A model generated the notes under the pieces. That model made no database searches. It was not told where the DNA came from and saw only the letters and a program-made list of their open reading frames with translations. Of a stretch of DNA of 64,000 nucleotides, positions 32,904-40,810 are shown one piece after another (within the stretch, counting starts at the first letter, position 1; each line of letters starts with the position of its first letter). The DNA is from Bacillota bacterium. GTDB lineage: Bacteria > Bacillota > Clostridia > Oscillospirales > Oscillospiraceae. The stretch is taken from positions 62,001 to 126,000 of the forward strand of contig JAETOJ010000002.1 of assembly GCA_021768085.1 (NCBI GenBank), read 5' to 3'. The position numbers and the translations under genes are program-made.

Positions 32904-33293
32904 ATGCCCCAGACCGGCTCTTTGACCGTTCGTGCGTTTACCTCTCAGGCCCAGCTTCCCGTCGCCGGCGCCACGGTGATTATCTCCGGCCCCAGTGAGG
33001 ACGGCCGCCGAAACGTGCTCTCCATCCAGACGACCGACAGCAGCGGCGCCACCAAGCCCTTTCAGCTGGAGGCCCCCGACCTGTCCCTCAGTGAATCCCC
33101 CGGCGGAGCCGCCCCCTTCTCCGACTACGCCTTGGTGGTGGAGCACCCGGACTACTATCTGGCCACCTTTGAAAAGCTCCAGGTGTTTCCCGGGGTGGAG
33201 ACGGTGCAGAATGTGCCCCTGGTACCCCTCCCCCAGCCCTCCAACGGGGATGATATCGCCAGTCCGGTGGTGGTCACGCCACAGCCGCTGTGA
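32904..33293 (+). CDS. hypothetical protein, carboxypeptidase-regulatory/beta-sandwich-like
   Basis: TGSLTVRAFTSQAQLPVAGATVIISGP...; RBS aaaggagga; co-directional with PG-binding genes. Confidence 0.7.
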   Translation: MPQTGSLTVRAFTSQAQLPVAGATVIISGPSEDGRRNVLSIQTTDSSGATKPFQLEAPDLSLSESPGGAAPFSDYALVVEHPDYYLATFEKLQVFPGVETVQNVPLVPLPQPSNGDDIASPVVVTPQPL

Positions 33294-33323
33294 ACCGCTC
33301 CGGCGCCAAGTAAGGAGGTTCCT

Positions 33324-34508
33324 ATGCCTATCTCAGTCACGCCCTACATACCGCAGACTATCACCGTGCACCTGGGCCCGGCCAACCAGTGGGCAGAAAA
33401 TGTGACGGTGCCCTTCATTGATTATATCAAAAACGTAGCCTCCAGCGAGATCTACCCTACCTGGCCGGAGGCGGCGCTGCGGGCCAATATTCTGGCCCAG
33501 ATCTCCTTTGCCCTGAACCGGATTTACACCGAATACTACCCCAGCCGGGGCTATGACTTCGACATCACCTCCTCCACCGTCAACGATCAAAAGTTTATCA
33601 AGGGGCGCAGCACCTTTGAAAACGTAGATCGCCTGGTGGATGAGCTGTTCAACACCTATATCCGGCGGCAGGGCTTTGTGGAACCCTTGGCCGCCAAGTT
33701 CTGCAACGGCACCACCGTCACCTGCGACGGCCTGTCCCAATGGGGCAGCGAGCGGCTGGCCCGGCAGGGCAGCTCCACGTTGGACATCCTGCGCCACTAC
33801 TACGGCGACAACATTGAGCTGGTGTCCAACACCCCCATCCGGGACATCTCCTACTCCTACCCCGGCTATCCCCTGCAGGTCGGCTCCTCCGGCGACTATG
33901 TCACCGTGCTCCAGGTCATGCTCAACCGGATCGGGCAGAACTACCCCGCCATTCCCCGCATCCGCCCGGTGGACGGCGTGTTCGGCAGCCAGACCGAGGC
34001 GGCGGTTAAAAAATTCCAGTCCATTTTCAACCTCACCCCCGACGGTATTGTGGGCCAGGGCACCTGGTATAAGCTGGTATCCCTCCACGGGGCAGTCAAA
34101 AAGCTGTCCGAGCTGGTGAGCGAGGGCCAGCCCTTCACCCAGATCCAGGGCCCTGCCGCTGGGGTCACCCTCCGGGAGGGCAGCACCGGCCTGGCTGTGT
34201 CCGCCCTGCAATATTTTATCTCCATCATCGCCCAGTTCAATTCCGGCGTTCCCCCCCTGGCTATCGACGGCATCTTCGGCCCCCGCACCCGGGAGGCAGT
34301 GGAGGCCGCCCAGACCCGCCTGGGCCTGCCCGCCACCGGTGTGGTGGATCAGCAGACCTGGCAGCGGCTGTATGACGAATACCTGGGCATCGCCCGCACC
34401 GCCCTGGTCGGGGCCAACCTGCCCACCAGCGCCCAGGACATTCAAAACTCCGTGGCCGCCGGTCAGTTCCCGGGCTACAACCTCACGTTTGGAAACTCCA
34501 ACGCATGA
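33324..34508 (+). CDS. SpoIID/LytB-like domain protein with two C-terminal peptidoglycan-binding (PG_binding_1) domains
   Basis: VPFIDYIKNVASSEIYPTWPEAALRANILAQISFALNR (SpoIID-like) ; CNGTTVTCDGLSQWGSERLA; two GSSGDYVTVLQVMLNRI...VDGVFGSQTEAAVKKFQ-type modules. Confidence 0.82.
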   Translation: MPISVTPYIPQTITVHLGPANQWAENVTVPFIDYIKNVASSEIYPTWPEAALRANILAQISFALNRIYTEYYPSRGYDFDITSSTVNDQKFIKGRSTFENVDRLVDELFNTYIRRQGFVEPLAAKFCNGTTVTCDGLSQWGSERLARQGSSTLDILRHYYGDNIELVSNTPIRDISYSYPGYPLQVGSSGDYVTVLQVMLNRIGQNYPAIPRIRPVDGVFGSQTEAAVKKFQSIFNLTPDGIVGQGTWYKLVSLHGAVKKLSELVSEGQPFTQIQGPAAGVTLREGSTGLAVSALQYFISIIAQFNSGVPPLAIDGIFGPRTREAVEAAQTRLGLPATGVVDQQTWQRLYDEYLGIARTALVGANLPTSAQDIQNSVAAGQFPGYNLTFGNSNA

Positions 34509-34525
34509 AAGGAAGGATCTTCCCT

Positions 34526-35056
34526 ATGAACAACACGGCAAACGGATCGGAGCTCACCGGCCAGCCCATCCGATCCCTGCAATATATGCTCAACCAGTTG
34601 GCCATCCATGACCCCAAGCTGATCCGGCTGACGGTGGACGGCATCTTCGGGGAGCGCACCCTGGAGGCCGTCATGGTGTTTCAGCGGGAGTACCACCCCC
34701 CGGTGACCGGGGTGGTGGATCTGGGCACCTGGGACGCCATCCGGGAGGCCTACTATGAGACTGAGCTGCAATACGGCTTTCCGCCCCCGCTGAACGTCAT
34801 GCCCTGCGGCACCTACACCGCTGGCGAGGGCCAGGAGTGCCCGCCCATACTCATTGTCCAGGCCATGATCGTCTCCCTCAGTAAGGTGATGAACAACTTC
34901 ACCCCTTGCAAGATGAGCAGCTGCAACGATGGCGAGACCCCTGCCAACCTCCGCATCCTTCAAAAGCTGGCGGGTCTGCCTGCCACCGGCGTGCTGGATC
35001 GCCCCACCTGGGCCTATCTGGTGCAGCTCTACCAGGCCCTTGTCACCCGGGCCTGA
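34526..35056 (+). CDS. peptidoglycan-binding domain protein
   Basis: PIRSLQYMLNQLAIHDPKLIRLTVDGIFGERTLEAVMVFQREYHPPVTGVVDLGTWDAI; second partial repeat with GVLDRPTWAYLV. Confidence 0.82.
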   Translation: MNNTANGSELTGQPIRSLQYMLNQLAIHDPKLIRLTVDGIFGERTLEAVMVFQREYHPPVTGVVDLGTWDAIREAYYETELQYGFPPPLNVMPCGTYTAGEGQECPPILIVQAMIVSLSKVMNNFTPCKMSSCNDGETPANLRILQKLAGLPATGVLDRPTWAYLVQLYQALVTRA

Positions 35057-35161
35057 GCGACAGACAAATTCTGCTTGTCTTTACCGCAGGGATCGGCTAT
35101 AATGTTCCTTGTCCCTTGCGCGGCGCCTGCCGCGCCCTGCCCGGGAGAGGAGCTGGTGCAT

Positions 35162-35680
35162 ATGGCCGGGTTTATCCATGACAAGCTGGACATCAAGCTG
35201 CTGGTGCTTTACATTTTAGATCGCGCCGCCGCCCCCATTGACTTCGCCACCCTCACCGACCTGTCCATGTGTGACGGCGGCGTGGACTACTTCCAGTTCG
35301 CCGAGGCGGCGTCCGAGCTGCTGGGCAGCGGCCACATCGCCCAGGACGGGGAGTTCTATTCCATCACCGGCAAGGGCCGCCGCACCTGCGCCGCCGGGGA
35401 GAGTAGCTTGTCCCCCGTGGTGCGCCGCCGGTGCGACCAGCGCATGGCCCCCCTGAACCAGGCGCTAAAACGCAAGGCCCAGGTGCGGGCGGAGGTGCGA
35501 CCCCAGCCCCAGGGATTTGACGTGTGCCTCACCATGGACGACGATCAGGGCAGCCTGTTCTCCTTGACCCTGCTGGCTTCCTCTGAGGAGGACGGGCAGC
35601 GCATTGCCCGTCAGTTTCTCCAGCACCCCGACCGGATATACAACGGGATCCTCGGCGTCCTGCTTGCCGAACAAGATTAG
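35162..35680 (+). CDS. DUF4364-like protein
   Basis: DKLDIKLLVLYILDRAAAPIDFATLTDLSMCDGGVDYFQFAEAASELLGSGHI winged-helix-like. Confidence 0.75.
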   Translation: MAGFIHDKLDIKLLVLYILDRAAAPIDFATLTDLSMCDGGVDYFQFAEAASELLGSGHIAQDGEFYSITGKGRRTCAAGESSLSPVVRRRCDQRMAPLNQALKRKAQVRAEVRPQPQGFDVCLTMDDDQGSLFSLTLLASSEEDGQRIARQFLQHPDRIYNGILGVLLAEQD

Positions 35681-35692
35681 GAGGGAACCCTT

Positions 35693-36502
35693 TTGACCAT
35701 CCTGGGCTATTCCATTGTGGATCTGTTCCTCTACTTTATCTTCTACTCCTTCCTGGGGTGGGTGATGGAGACCTGCTACTGCTCCATCTGCGAGCGGCGG
35801 CTGGTGCCCCGGGGCTTCCTGTACGGCCCCATCTGCCCCATCTACGGCACGGGCGTGCTGCTGATGATCCTGTTTTTCACCCCATTGAAATCGAATCTTG
35901 TGCTGTTCTACGTGGTGGCCGTGGTGGTGATGAGCTCCTGGGAGTATTTTGTGGCCTGGCTGCTGGAGACCACCACCCACGTGAAATACTGGGACTACTC
36001 CCACTTCCGCTTTAACCTGAAGGGCCGGATCTGCCTGTGGGTGGCACTGGTGTGGGGCGTGCTGTCCTACGTGGTGATCTTCTATATCCACCCGCCGGTG
36101 GAGGATCTGTTCGCCGATATCCCCCCGGTGCTCAAATACACCCTGGGCAGTGTCCTGCTCACGGTGCTGATTGTGGACGCGGTGTTCACCATCCGCCATC
36201 TGGCCCTGGTGTCTCGGCTGGTAGTGGGCGTCACCACCCTGGGGGAAGAACTCCAGCTCCAGCTCTCCCTGGGCAAGGCGGAGCTGTCCGATATGCTGGA
36301 GGACAAATCCTCCGCCCTGCGTCAGCGGTACGGCGACCAGATCGCCCAGCTGGAGCGGTACAGCCGCCGCTTCCGCAGCCGGTACAGCAAGATGTCCGTC
36401 AACCGCCACTATACGGTTCGCCACGAGGACATCGTGGCCGCTGCCCAGCTGGCCCGGGAGGAGCTGCTCCGGAAAAAGGCGGAGCGGAAGGCCAGCCACT
36501 GA
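35693..36502 (+). CDS. putative ABC transporter permease (PF06541-like) membrane protein
   Basis: FIFYSFLGWVMETCYCSICERRLVPRGFLYGPICPIYGTGVL; VKYWDYSHFRFNLKGRICLWVALVWG. Confidence 0.82.
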   Translation: MTILGYSIVDLFLYFIFYSFLGWVMETCYCSICERRLVPRGFLYGPICPIYGTGVLLMILFFTPLKSNLVLFYVVAVVVMSSWEYFVAWLLETTTHVKYWDYSHFRFNLKGRICLWVALVWGVLSYVVIFYIHPPVEDLFADIPPVLKYTLGSVLLTVLIVDAVFTIRHLALVSRLVVGVTTLGEELQLQLSLGKAELSDMLEDKSSALRQRYGDQIAQLERYSRRFRSRYSKMSVNRHYTVRHEDIVAAAQLAREELLRKKAERKASH

Positions 36503-36563
36503 TCAACCCGTACAAAAACCGGGGCAGACGGTTTTCCCGCCTGTCCCGGTTCGTTGTGTTCTG

Positions 36564-37037
36564 TCAGCTATCCCAGCCCTTGCACACATCCACCCAGGCC
36601 GTATAGCCGGAGTACCGCTCCAGCTCCTCTATGGACAGCTCGATGGCGCTGTTGCTGCTGCCGCAGGCGGGGAACACCGTCTCAAACCGCTTCAGGGAGC
36701 GATCCAGGTAGACCGCCACCCCCTCCTTGATCCCGAAGGGGCACACGCCACCCACCGCATGGCCCACCAGCTCCACCACCTCGTCGGGGGTGAGCATCTT
36801 CGCCTTGGTTCCAAACTGGGCCTTATACTTGGGGTTGTCGATCTTGGCGTCCCCGGCGGCCACGATCAGAACCGCCCGCCCGTCCACCAGGAAGGACAGC
36901 GTTTTCGCGATCCGGCAGGGCTGGCACCCCAGCGCCTGGGCCGCCAGCTCCACCGTGGCGCTGGACACGTCGAACTCCTGTACCCGATCCGCCATTCCAA
37001 ATTGGGCAAAATATTCTTTTACTGCCTCGATTGCCAT
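36564..37037 (-). CDS. YbaK/EbsC family aminoacyl-tRNA deacylase-like protein
   Basis: CRIAKTLSFLVDGRAVLIVAAGDAKIDNPKYKAQFG...EVVELVGHAVGGVCPFGI. Confidence 0.88.
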   Translation of the reverse strand: MAIEAVKEYFAQFGMADRVQEFDVSSATVELAAQALGCQPCRIAKTLSFLVDGRAVLIVAAGDAKIDNPKYKAQFGTKAKMLTPDEVVELVGHAVGGVCPFGIKEGVAVYLDRSLKRFETVFPACGSSNSAIELSIEELERYSGYTAWVDVCKGWDS

Positions 37038-37099
37038 ATCATGCACATCCTTTCCGCTTTTTGCATGATACCACAAATGGGGCTTTCAGGCAACTGTAA

Positions 37100-39166
37100 T
37101 TATTCCGCGCCGGGCCGGTCTGATGGTTCCGCGGGCAAGGCCCGCCCGTTCTCCGCCAGCCAGGCTTGGTAATACTCCTCCCCCGCTGCCAGCAGCTTGG
37201 CGGCGATCCGGGCCGTCTCCACCGCCTCTCCGTCGGAGATAGACGCGGGACAATAGAGCAGCTCCGCGCCAGCATCTTCTAACAGGGGATGACCCGTCAT
37301 TGCCGTCACCGTCCCGCTGTCCAGCTCCACGGTAAACTCCCACCAGCCGGTTTGCGTGTAGTTTCTGATCATGGCCATCATCCTGGTGTCCACCGTCACC
37401 GAGCGGCGGCCCCCGTCCGTCCACCGGGCGTAGATGCTCCCATCGATCTCACCGGCAAACCCCGGGTACACCATAGACAGGTATCCGTAAGGGTAGTCCT
37501 GCCCCGATGCCGACCACGACGCCGGATGCCAGAAGGCCCCCTGTTCCAGCGTCACATTCCCCACGCTGCCGTCCATCCGGACGCTGTGCTCCTCCCCGGC
37601 GGTGTTCAGGGTGAAGGTCAGCTCAGCGGCGGGTAGATCAGGGGCTTCTCCTGCCCCGCCGTCCGATCCGATGTCCAGCCCGTTCTCCGTCAGAATCAAC
37701 CGGCCGTAGCGGGTGCGCGCCCCGCCCAAATAGTCCCGCTCCTCCACCGTGAGCTGATCTCCCACCTGTCCCAGATAGTAGTCATGCGTCATGCGATCTG
37801 CCAGCTCCAGCAGGGAGAAGGATCCGGATTCGTGTAACCACCGGATCACCCGGATACGCTCGTCCCCAATGCCCGATCCGATGCACACCTGGGAGCAGAT
37901 CTCCCGTTTGCCGTCCCCGTCCAGGTCGCATAGATAGGTGTCCTCAATGGGCATACCATCAAACAGCGTTACTTCCTCTCCGTCTCGGACGGCGGTGAGC
38001 TTCCCGGGGTACAGCCGGAAGGTGACGCCGGGGTACTCGTTTAGCCGGATCTCTCGGCACTCATCCCACGCCATCCCATCGATCACAATGGAGTCCACCC
38101 AGATCTCCGCCGGGCCGGGCTCGTGGTATACAAAGTCTATCGGTCTCCCCGGCCCCGAGGAGTAGCCGGGATTGGTGGCCAGGGCCACCCACAGGCCCAG
38201 CACCCCAACGAGGGCCAGCGGCGCCACCCAGAAGGCAGGTTTTTTGTACTTCAAGACGTTCTTGATGCGGCTCTGGAAGCCGCTGCCGCCGAAGGCCAGA
38301 GGCCCCGCCGGCAGCCTCCCGCCCTGGGACAGCCGCAGCAGGGAGGTGGAGTAGTCCGCCCGGATATCCCGACCCATCCGCTCCAGCACCGTCTCGTCGC
38401 AGGACATCTCCATGTCCTTCCCCGCCAGATAAAAGGCCAACCATACCAGTGGGTTGAACCAGTGGACAGCCAGTGCCAGCCACGCCAGCGCCCGGAGGAT
38501 GTGATCCCCCCGGCGAATGTGGGTGCGCTCATGGAGGAGGATATAGTCCCGCTCCCCTTCCGACAATCCGGAGGGCAGATAGATTTTGGGCCGGATCACT
38601 CCCAACACAAAGGGAGACGAGATGTGATCCGCCAGCCGGACGTTTCTCTCCCCCTCCAGCGGCACGGCCCCTATCAGCTTCCACCGCAGCCTCAACAGGG
38701 AGATCAGGCTGTAGCCCATCAGGACGGCAAACCCGGCCAGCCAGATGGCCGCGGGCACAGTGCGCCAGTCCGGCACGGGGCCCAGTTGGTTGATAACAGG
38801 GGCCAGATTCTCCTCCGAATCCCCTCCGATCACCACGGGCTGCCCCTGCTGATAGGGGTGATCCACCAAAAAGTCGTTCACCGGCCGATCTACAGAGGGG
38901 ATGCCGGTCTGGATCTGGATCACCTGATCCGTACCTCCTCCCCGCCCGTCGGCGTACACCATCTGCGCGGAGGGCAGAAGGCTAAAGGCGCTGTCCCGGG
39001 TGAACGGGCACAACAGCCGGAACAGCACCACCGCCCACAGGGCATAGGAGAATATTTTCGGGGCCTTCCGCAGGGCCAGCCGTGCCAGCAGCACAAACAG
39101 GATGACAAAGGATCCGGTGAGGCTCATGCCCACCACGGTGAAGAACAGGTTTTCCATCACCCTCAC
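37100..39166 (-). CDS. M56 family (BlaR1/MecR1-like) metallopeptidase with extracytoplasmic C-terminus
   Basis: YILLHERTHIRRGDHILRALAWLALAVHWFNPLVWLAFYLAGKDMEMSCDE. Confidence 0.88.
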   Translation of the reverse strand: MRVMENLFFTVVGMSLTGSFVILFVLLARLALRKAPKIFSYALWAVVLFRLLCPFTRDSAFSLLPSAQMVYADGRGGGTDQVIQIQTGIPSVDRPVNDFLVDHPYQQGQPVVIGGDSEENLAPVINQLGPVPDWRTVPAAIWLAGFAVLMGYSLISLLRLRWKLIGAVPLEGERNVRLADHISSPFVLGVIRPKIYLPSGLSEGERDYILLHERTHIRRGDHILRALAWLALAVHWFNPLVWLAFYLAGKDMEMSCDETVLERMGRDIRADYSTSLLRLSQGGRLPAGPLAFGGSGFQSRIKNVLKYKKPAFWVAPLALVGVLGLWVALATNPGYSSGPGRPIDFVYHEPGPAEIWVDSIVIDGMAWDECREIRLNEYPGVTFRLYPGKLTAVRDGEEVTLFDGMPIEDTYLCDLDGDGKREICSQVCIGSGIGDERIRVIRWLHESGSFSLLELADRMTHDYYLGQVGDQLTVEERDYLGGARTRYGRLILTENGLDIGSDGGAGEAPDLPAAELTFTLNTAGEEHSVRMDGSVGNVTLEQGAFWHPASWSASGQDYPYGYLSMVYPGFAGEIDGSIYARWTDGGRRSVTVDTRMMAMIRNYTQTGWWEFTVELDSGTVTAMTGHPLLEDAGAELLYCPASISDGEAVETARIAAKLLAAGEEYYQAWLAENGRALPAEPSDRPGAE

Positions 39167-39528
39167 CCCCTGCTCTCGTCGATGAGCCGCTGAAGCTGCT
39201 CCACCTCCTCGGCGCTCAGCTTCTTCCGGCTGGCAAAGGCCGCCAGGAACTTGGGCAGGGAGCCGTCAAAGGCCTGGTCTACAAACTCCTCGCTCTGCCG
39301 GGCGGCGAACTCCTCCCGGCCAATCAGAGAGGTCACCACCCCGCCCTCGTTTTGAAAGATCCCCTTCTGGCACAGCCGCCGCAGCACCGTATAGGTGGTG
39401 GACTTCTTCCAGTCCAGCCTTTGGGCGCACAACTCCACCAGCCGGTTGGACGCCACCGGCTCATTGTCCCAGATCAGGGCGGCAAAGGCGGCCTCTACCT
39501 CGCCCAGCCTGTACTGCGTCATATTCAT
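39163..39528 (-). CDS. BlaI/MecI/CopY family transcriptional repressor
   Basis: LGEVEAAFAALIWDNEPVASNRLVELCAQRLDWKKSTTYTVLRRLCQKG; overlaps BlaR1-like gene. Confidence 0.92.
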   Translation of the reverse strand: MNMTQYRLGEVEAAFAALIWDNEPVASNRLVELCAQRLDWKKSTTYTVLRRLCQKGIFQNEGGVVTSLIGREEFAARQSEEFVDQAFDGSLPKFLAAFASRKKLSAEEVEQLQRLIDESRG

Positions 39529-39540
39529 CCCTCCAGTTTG

Positions 39541-39593
39541 GTTTACATTCTGTAGCCCACTATCAGTCTACAGCAAGTAAACTAACTTGTCAA
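39541..39593 (-). promoter_or_regulatory. BlaI-type promoter/operator
   Basis: Minus strand TTGACA-17-TAGACT; dyad gtttac-N3-ctgtag-N12-ctacag-N3-gtaaac at 39541-39582 overlapping the -10. Confidence 0.6.
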
Positions 39594-39622
39594 GGACGAA
39601 TTTTCTTTTATCAGCTTATCGG

Positions 39623-40807
39623 CTACGCCTTGCCCTTCGCCGCCAGCCCCTCCAGGCTCTGGCCCTTGAGGCACCGCTCCAGCAGCTCGGGCAGCCGCTC
39701 CGGGGCGCAGGCGAAACAGGGAACGCCCAGATTCGCGATCCGCCGGGCGGTCTCCGGGTCGTAAAAGGGCTTGCCCCCGTCAGCGATGGCCAGCAGCACC
39801 ACCACGTTCACTCCGGAGCTTTTCAGCTCCTCCACCCGGCGCAGCAGAGCCGCCCGGTTGCCCCCCTCGCACAGGTCGGAGATGAGGAAAAACAGGGTTT
39901 TCGCCGGGGCCTCGATGAGCCCCTGACAGTAGGCGATGGATTTGGCGATGTCGGTGCCGCCCCCCATCTGGAAGCCGAACAGTAGATCCACCGGGTCGGC
40001 GCACAGGGGTGTCAAGTCCATGATCTGGGTATCGAAGGCCACCACGCTGGTCTTGACAGCGGACATAGAGGCCAGCACACAGGCCATCACCGACGAATAG
40101 ATGATGGACTGCCCCATAGAGCCGCTCTGGTCGATATCCAGAATGATGTGCCAGCGGTTGATCTTGCTGGAGCGGTCAAAAAACCACACCCGCTCCGGGA
40201 TCACAGCCTTCAGCTCCGGGCTGTAGTTTTGCAGGTTCCGCCGAATGGTGTAGGGGAAGTCGATGGCCGCCGCCGACGGCAGAGGAGCGTGGGCCCGGCG
40301 GTTCAGCGCCGCCGTCACCGCCCGGCGCACGTCGTTTTCCAGCAGGCGGTTGATCTCCTCTACAATTTTGCGGATAAACTTCCGGGCGGACTCCTTGGAC
40401 TTTTTGGGGATCTGATCCTTGAGCATCAGCAGCGTGGAGGCCAGATTCAGATCCGGCTCCAGCCCCTCCAGCAGCTCGGGCTCCAGCAGCAGCTGCTTCA
40501 GCCCCTTGCGCTCAATGGCGTCGTTCTGCACCACCGCCACCATCTCCGGGTCAAAAAGAGAGCGCAGATCCCCCAGCCACTTGGAGATCACCGGGGAGGG
40601 CGGGCCCTTCCCCGCCCCGCCGGACGCCCCGCCGCCGCTTCCGAAGCTCTCACCGGGCCCGCCGTAGATGGCCCCCAGCGCCCCATCCATGAGCAGCTCC
40701 TCCTGGGACAGGCCCCCCGCCCCCATGCCGGTGAAGGAGTTCTCCGTCTCCGCGCCTAAAATCAGCCGCCAGCGGGAGAGTTGTTCGGTCTGCGCCATGG
40801 GCCGCAC
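39623..40807 (-). CDS. VWA domain (CoxE-like) protein
   Basis: WHIILDIDQSGSMGQSIIYSSVMACV (MIDAS DxSGS), GGGTDIAKSI, FLISDLCEGG. Confidence 0.88.
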   Translation of the reverse strand: MRPMAQTEQLSRWRLILGAETENSFTGMGAGGLSQEELLMDGALGAIYGGPGESFGSGGGASGGAGKGPPSPVISKWLGDLRSLFDPEMVAVVQNDAIERKGLKQLLLEPELLEGLEPDLNLASTLLMLKDQIPKKSKESARKFIRKIVEEINRLLENDVRRAVTAALNRRAHAPLPSAAAIDFPYTIRRNLQNYSPELKAVIPERVWFFDRSSKINRWHIILDIDQSGSMGQSIIYSSVMACVLASMSAVKTSVVAFDTQIMDLTPLCADPVDLLFGFQMGGGTDIAKSIAYCQGLIEAPAKTLFFLISDLCEGGNRAALLRRVEELKSSGVNVVVLLAIADGGKPFYDPETARRIANLGVPCFACAPERLPELLERCLKGQSLEGLAAKGKA

Positions 40808-40810
40808 CTC

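Noticed and set aside
33333-34445. 370-aa minus-strand ORF
   Set aside because: Antisense shadow of the SpoIID-like/PG-binding gene, which has clear domain motifs.
35465-36499. 344-aa minus-strand ORF
   Set aside because: Antisense to the DUF4364-like and PF06541-like genes; Gln/His-rich with no motif.
37100-39528. BlaI/BlaR1 pair as a beta-lactam resistance locus
   Set aside because: No beta-lactamase or PBP2a-like gene adjacent; M56/BlaI pairs are common in Clostridia with other targets.
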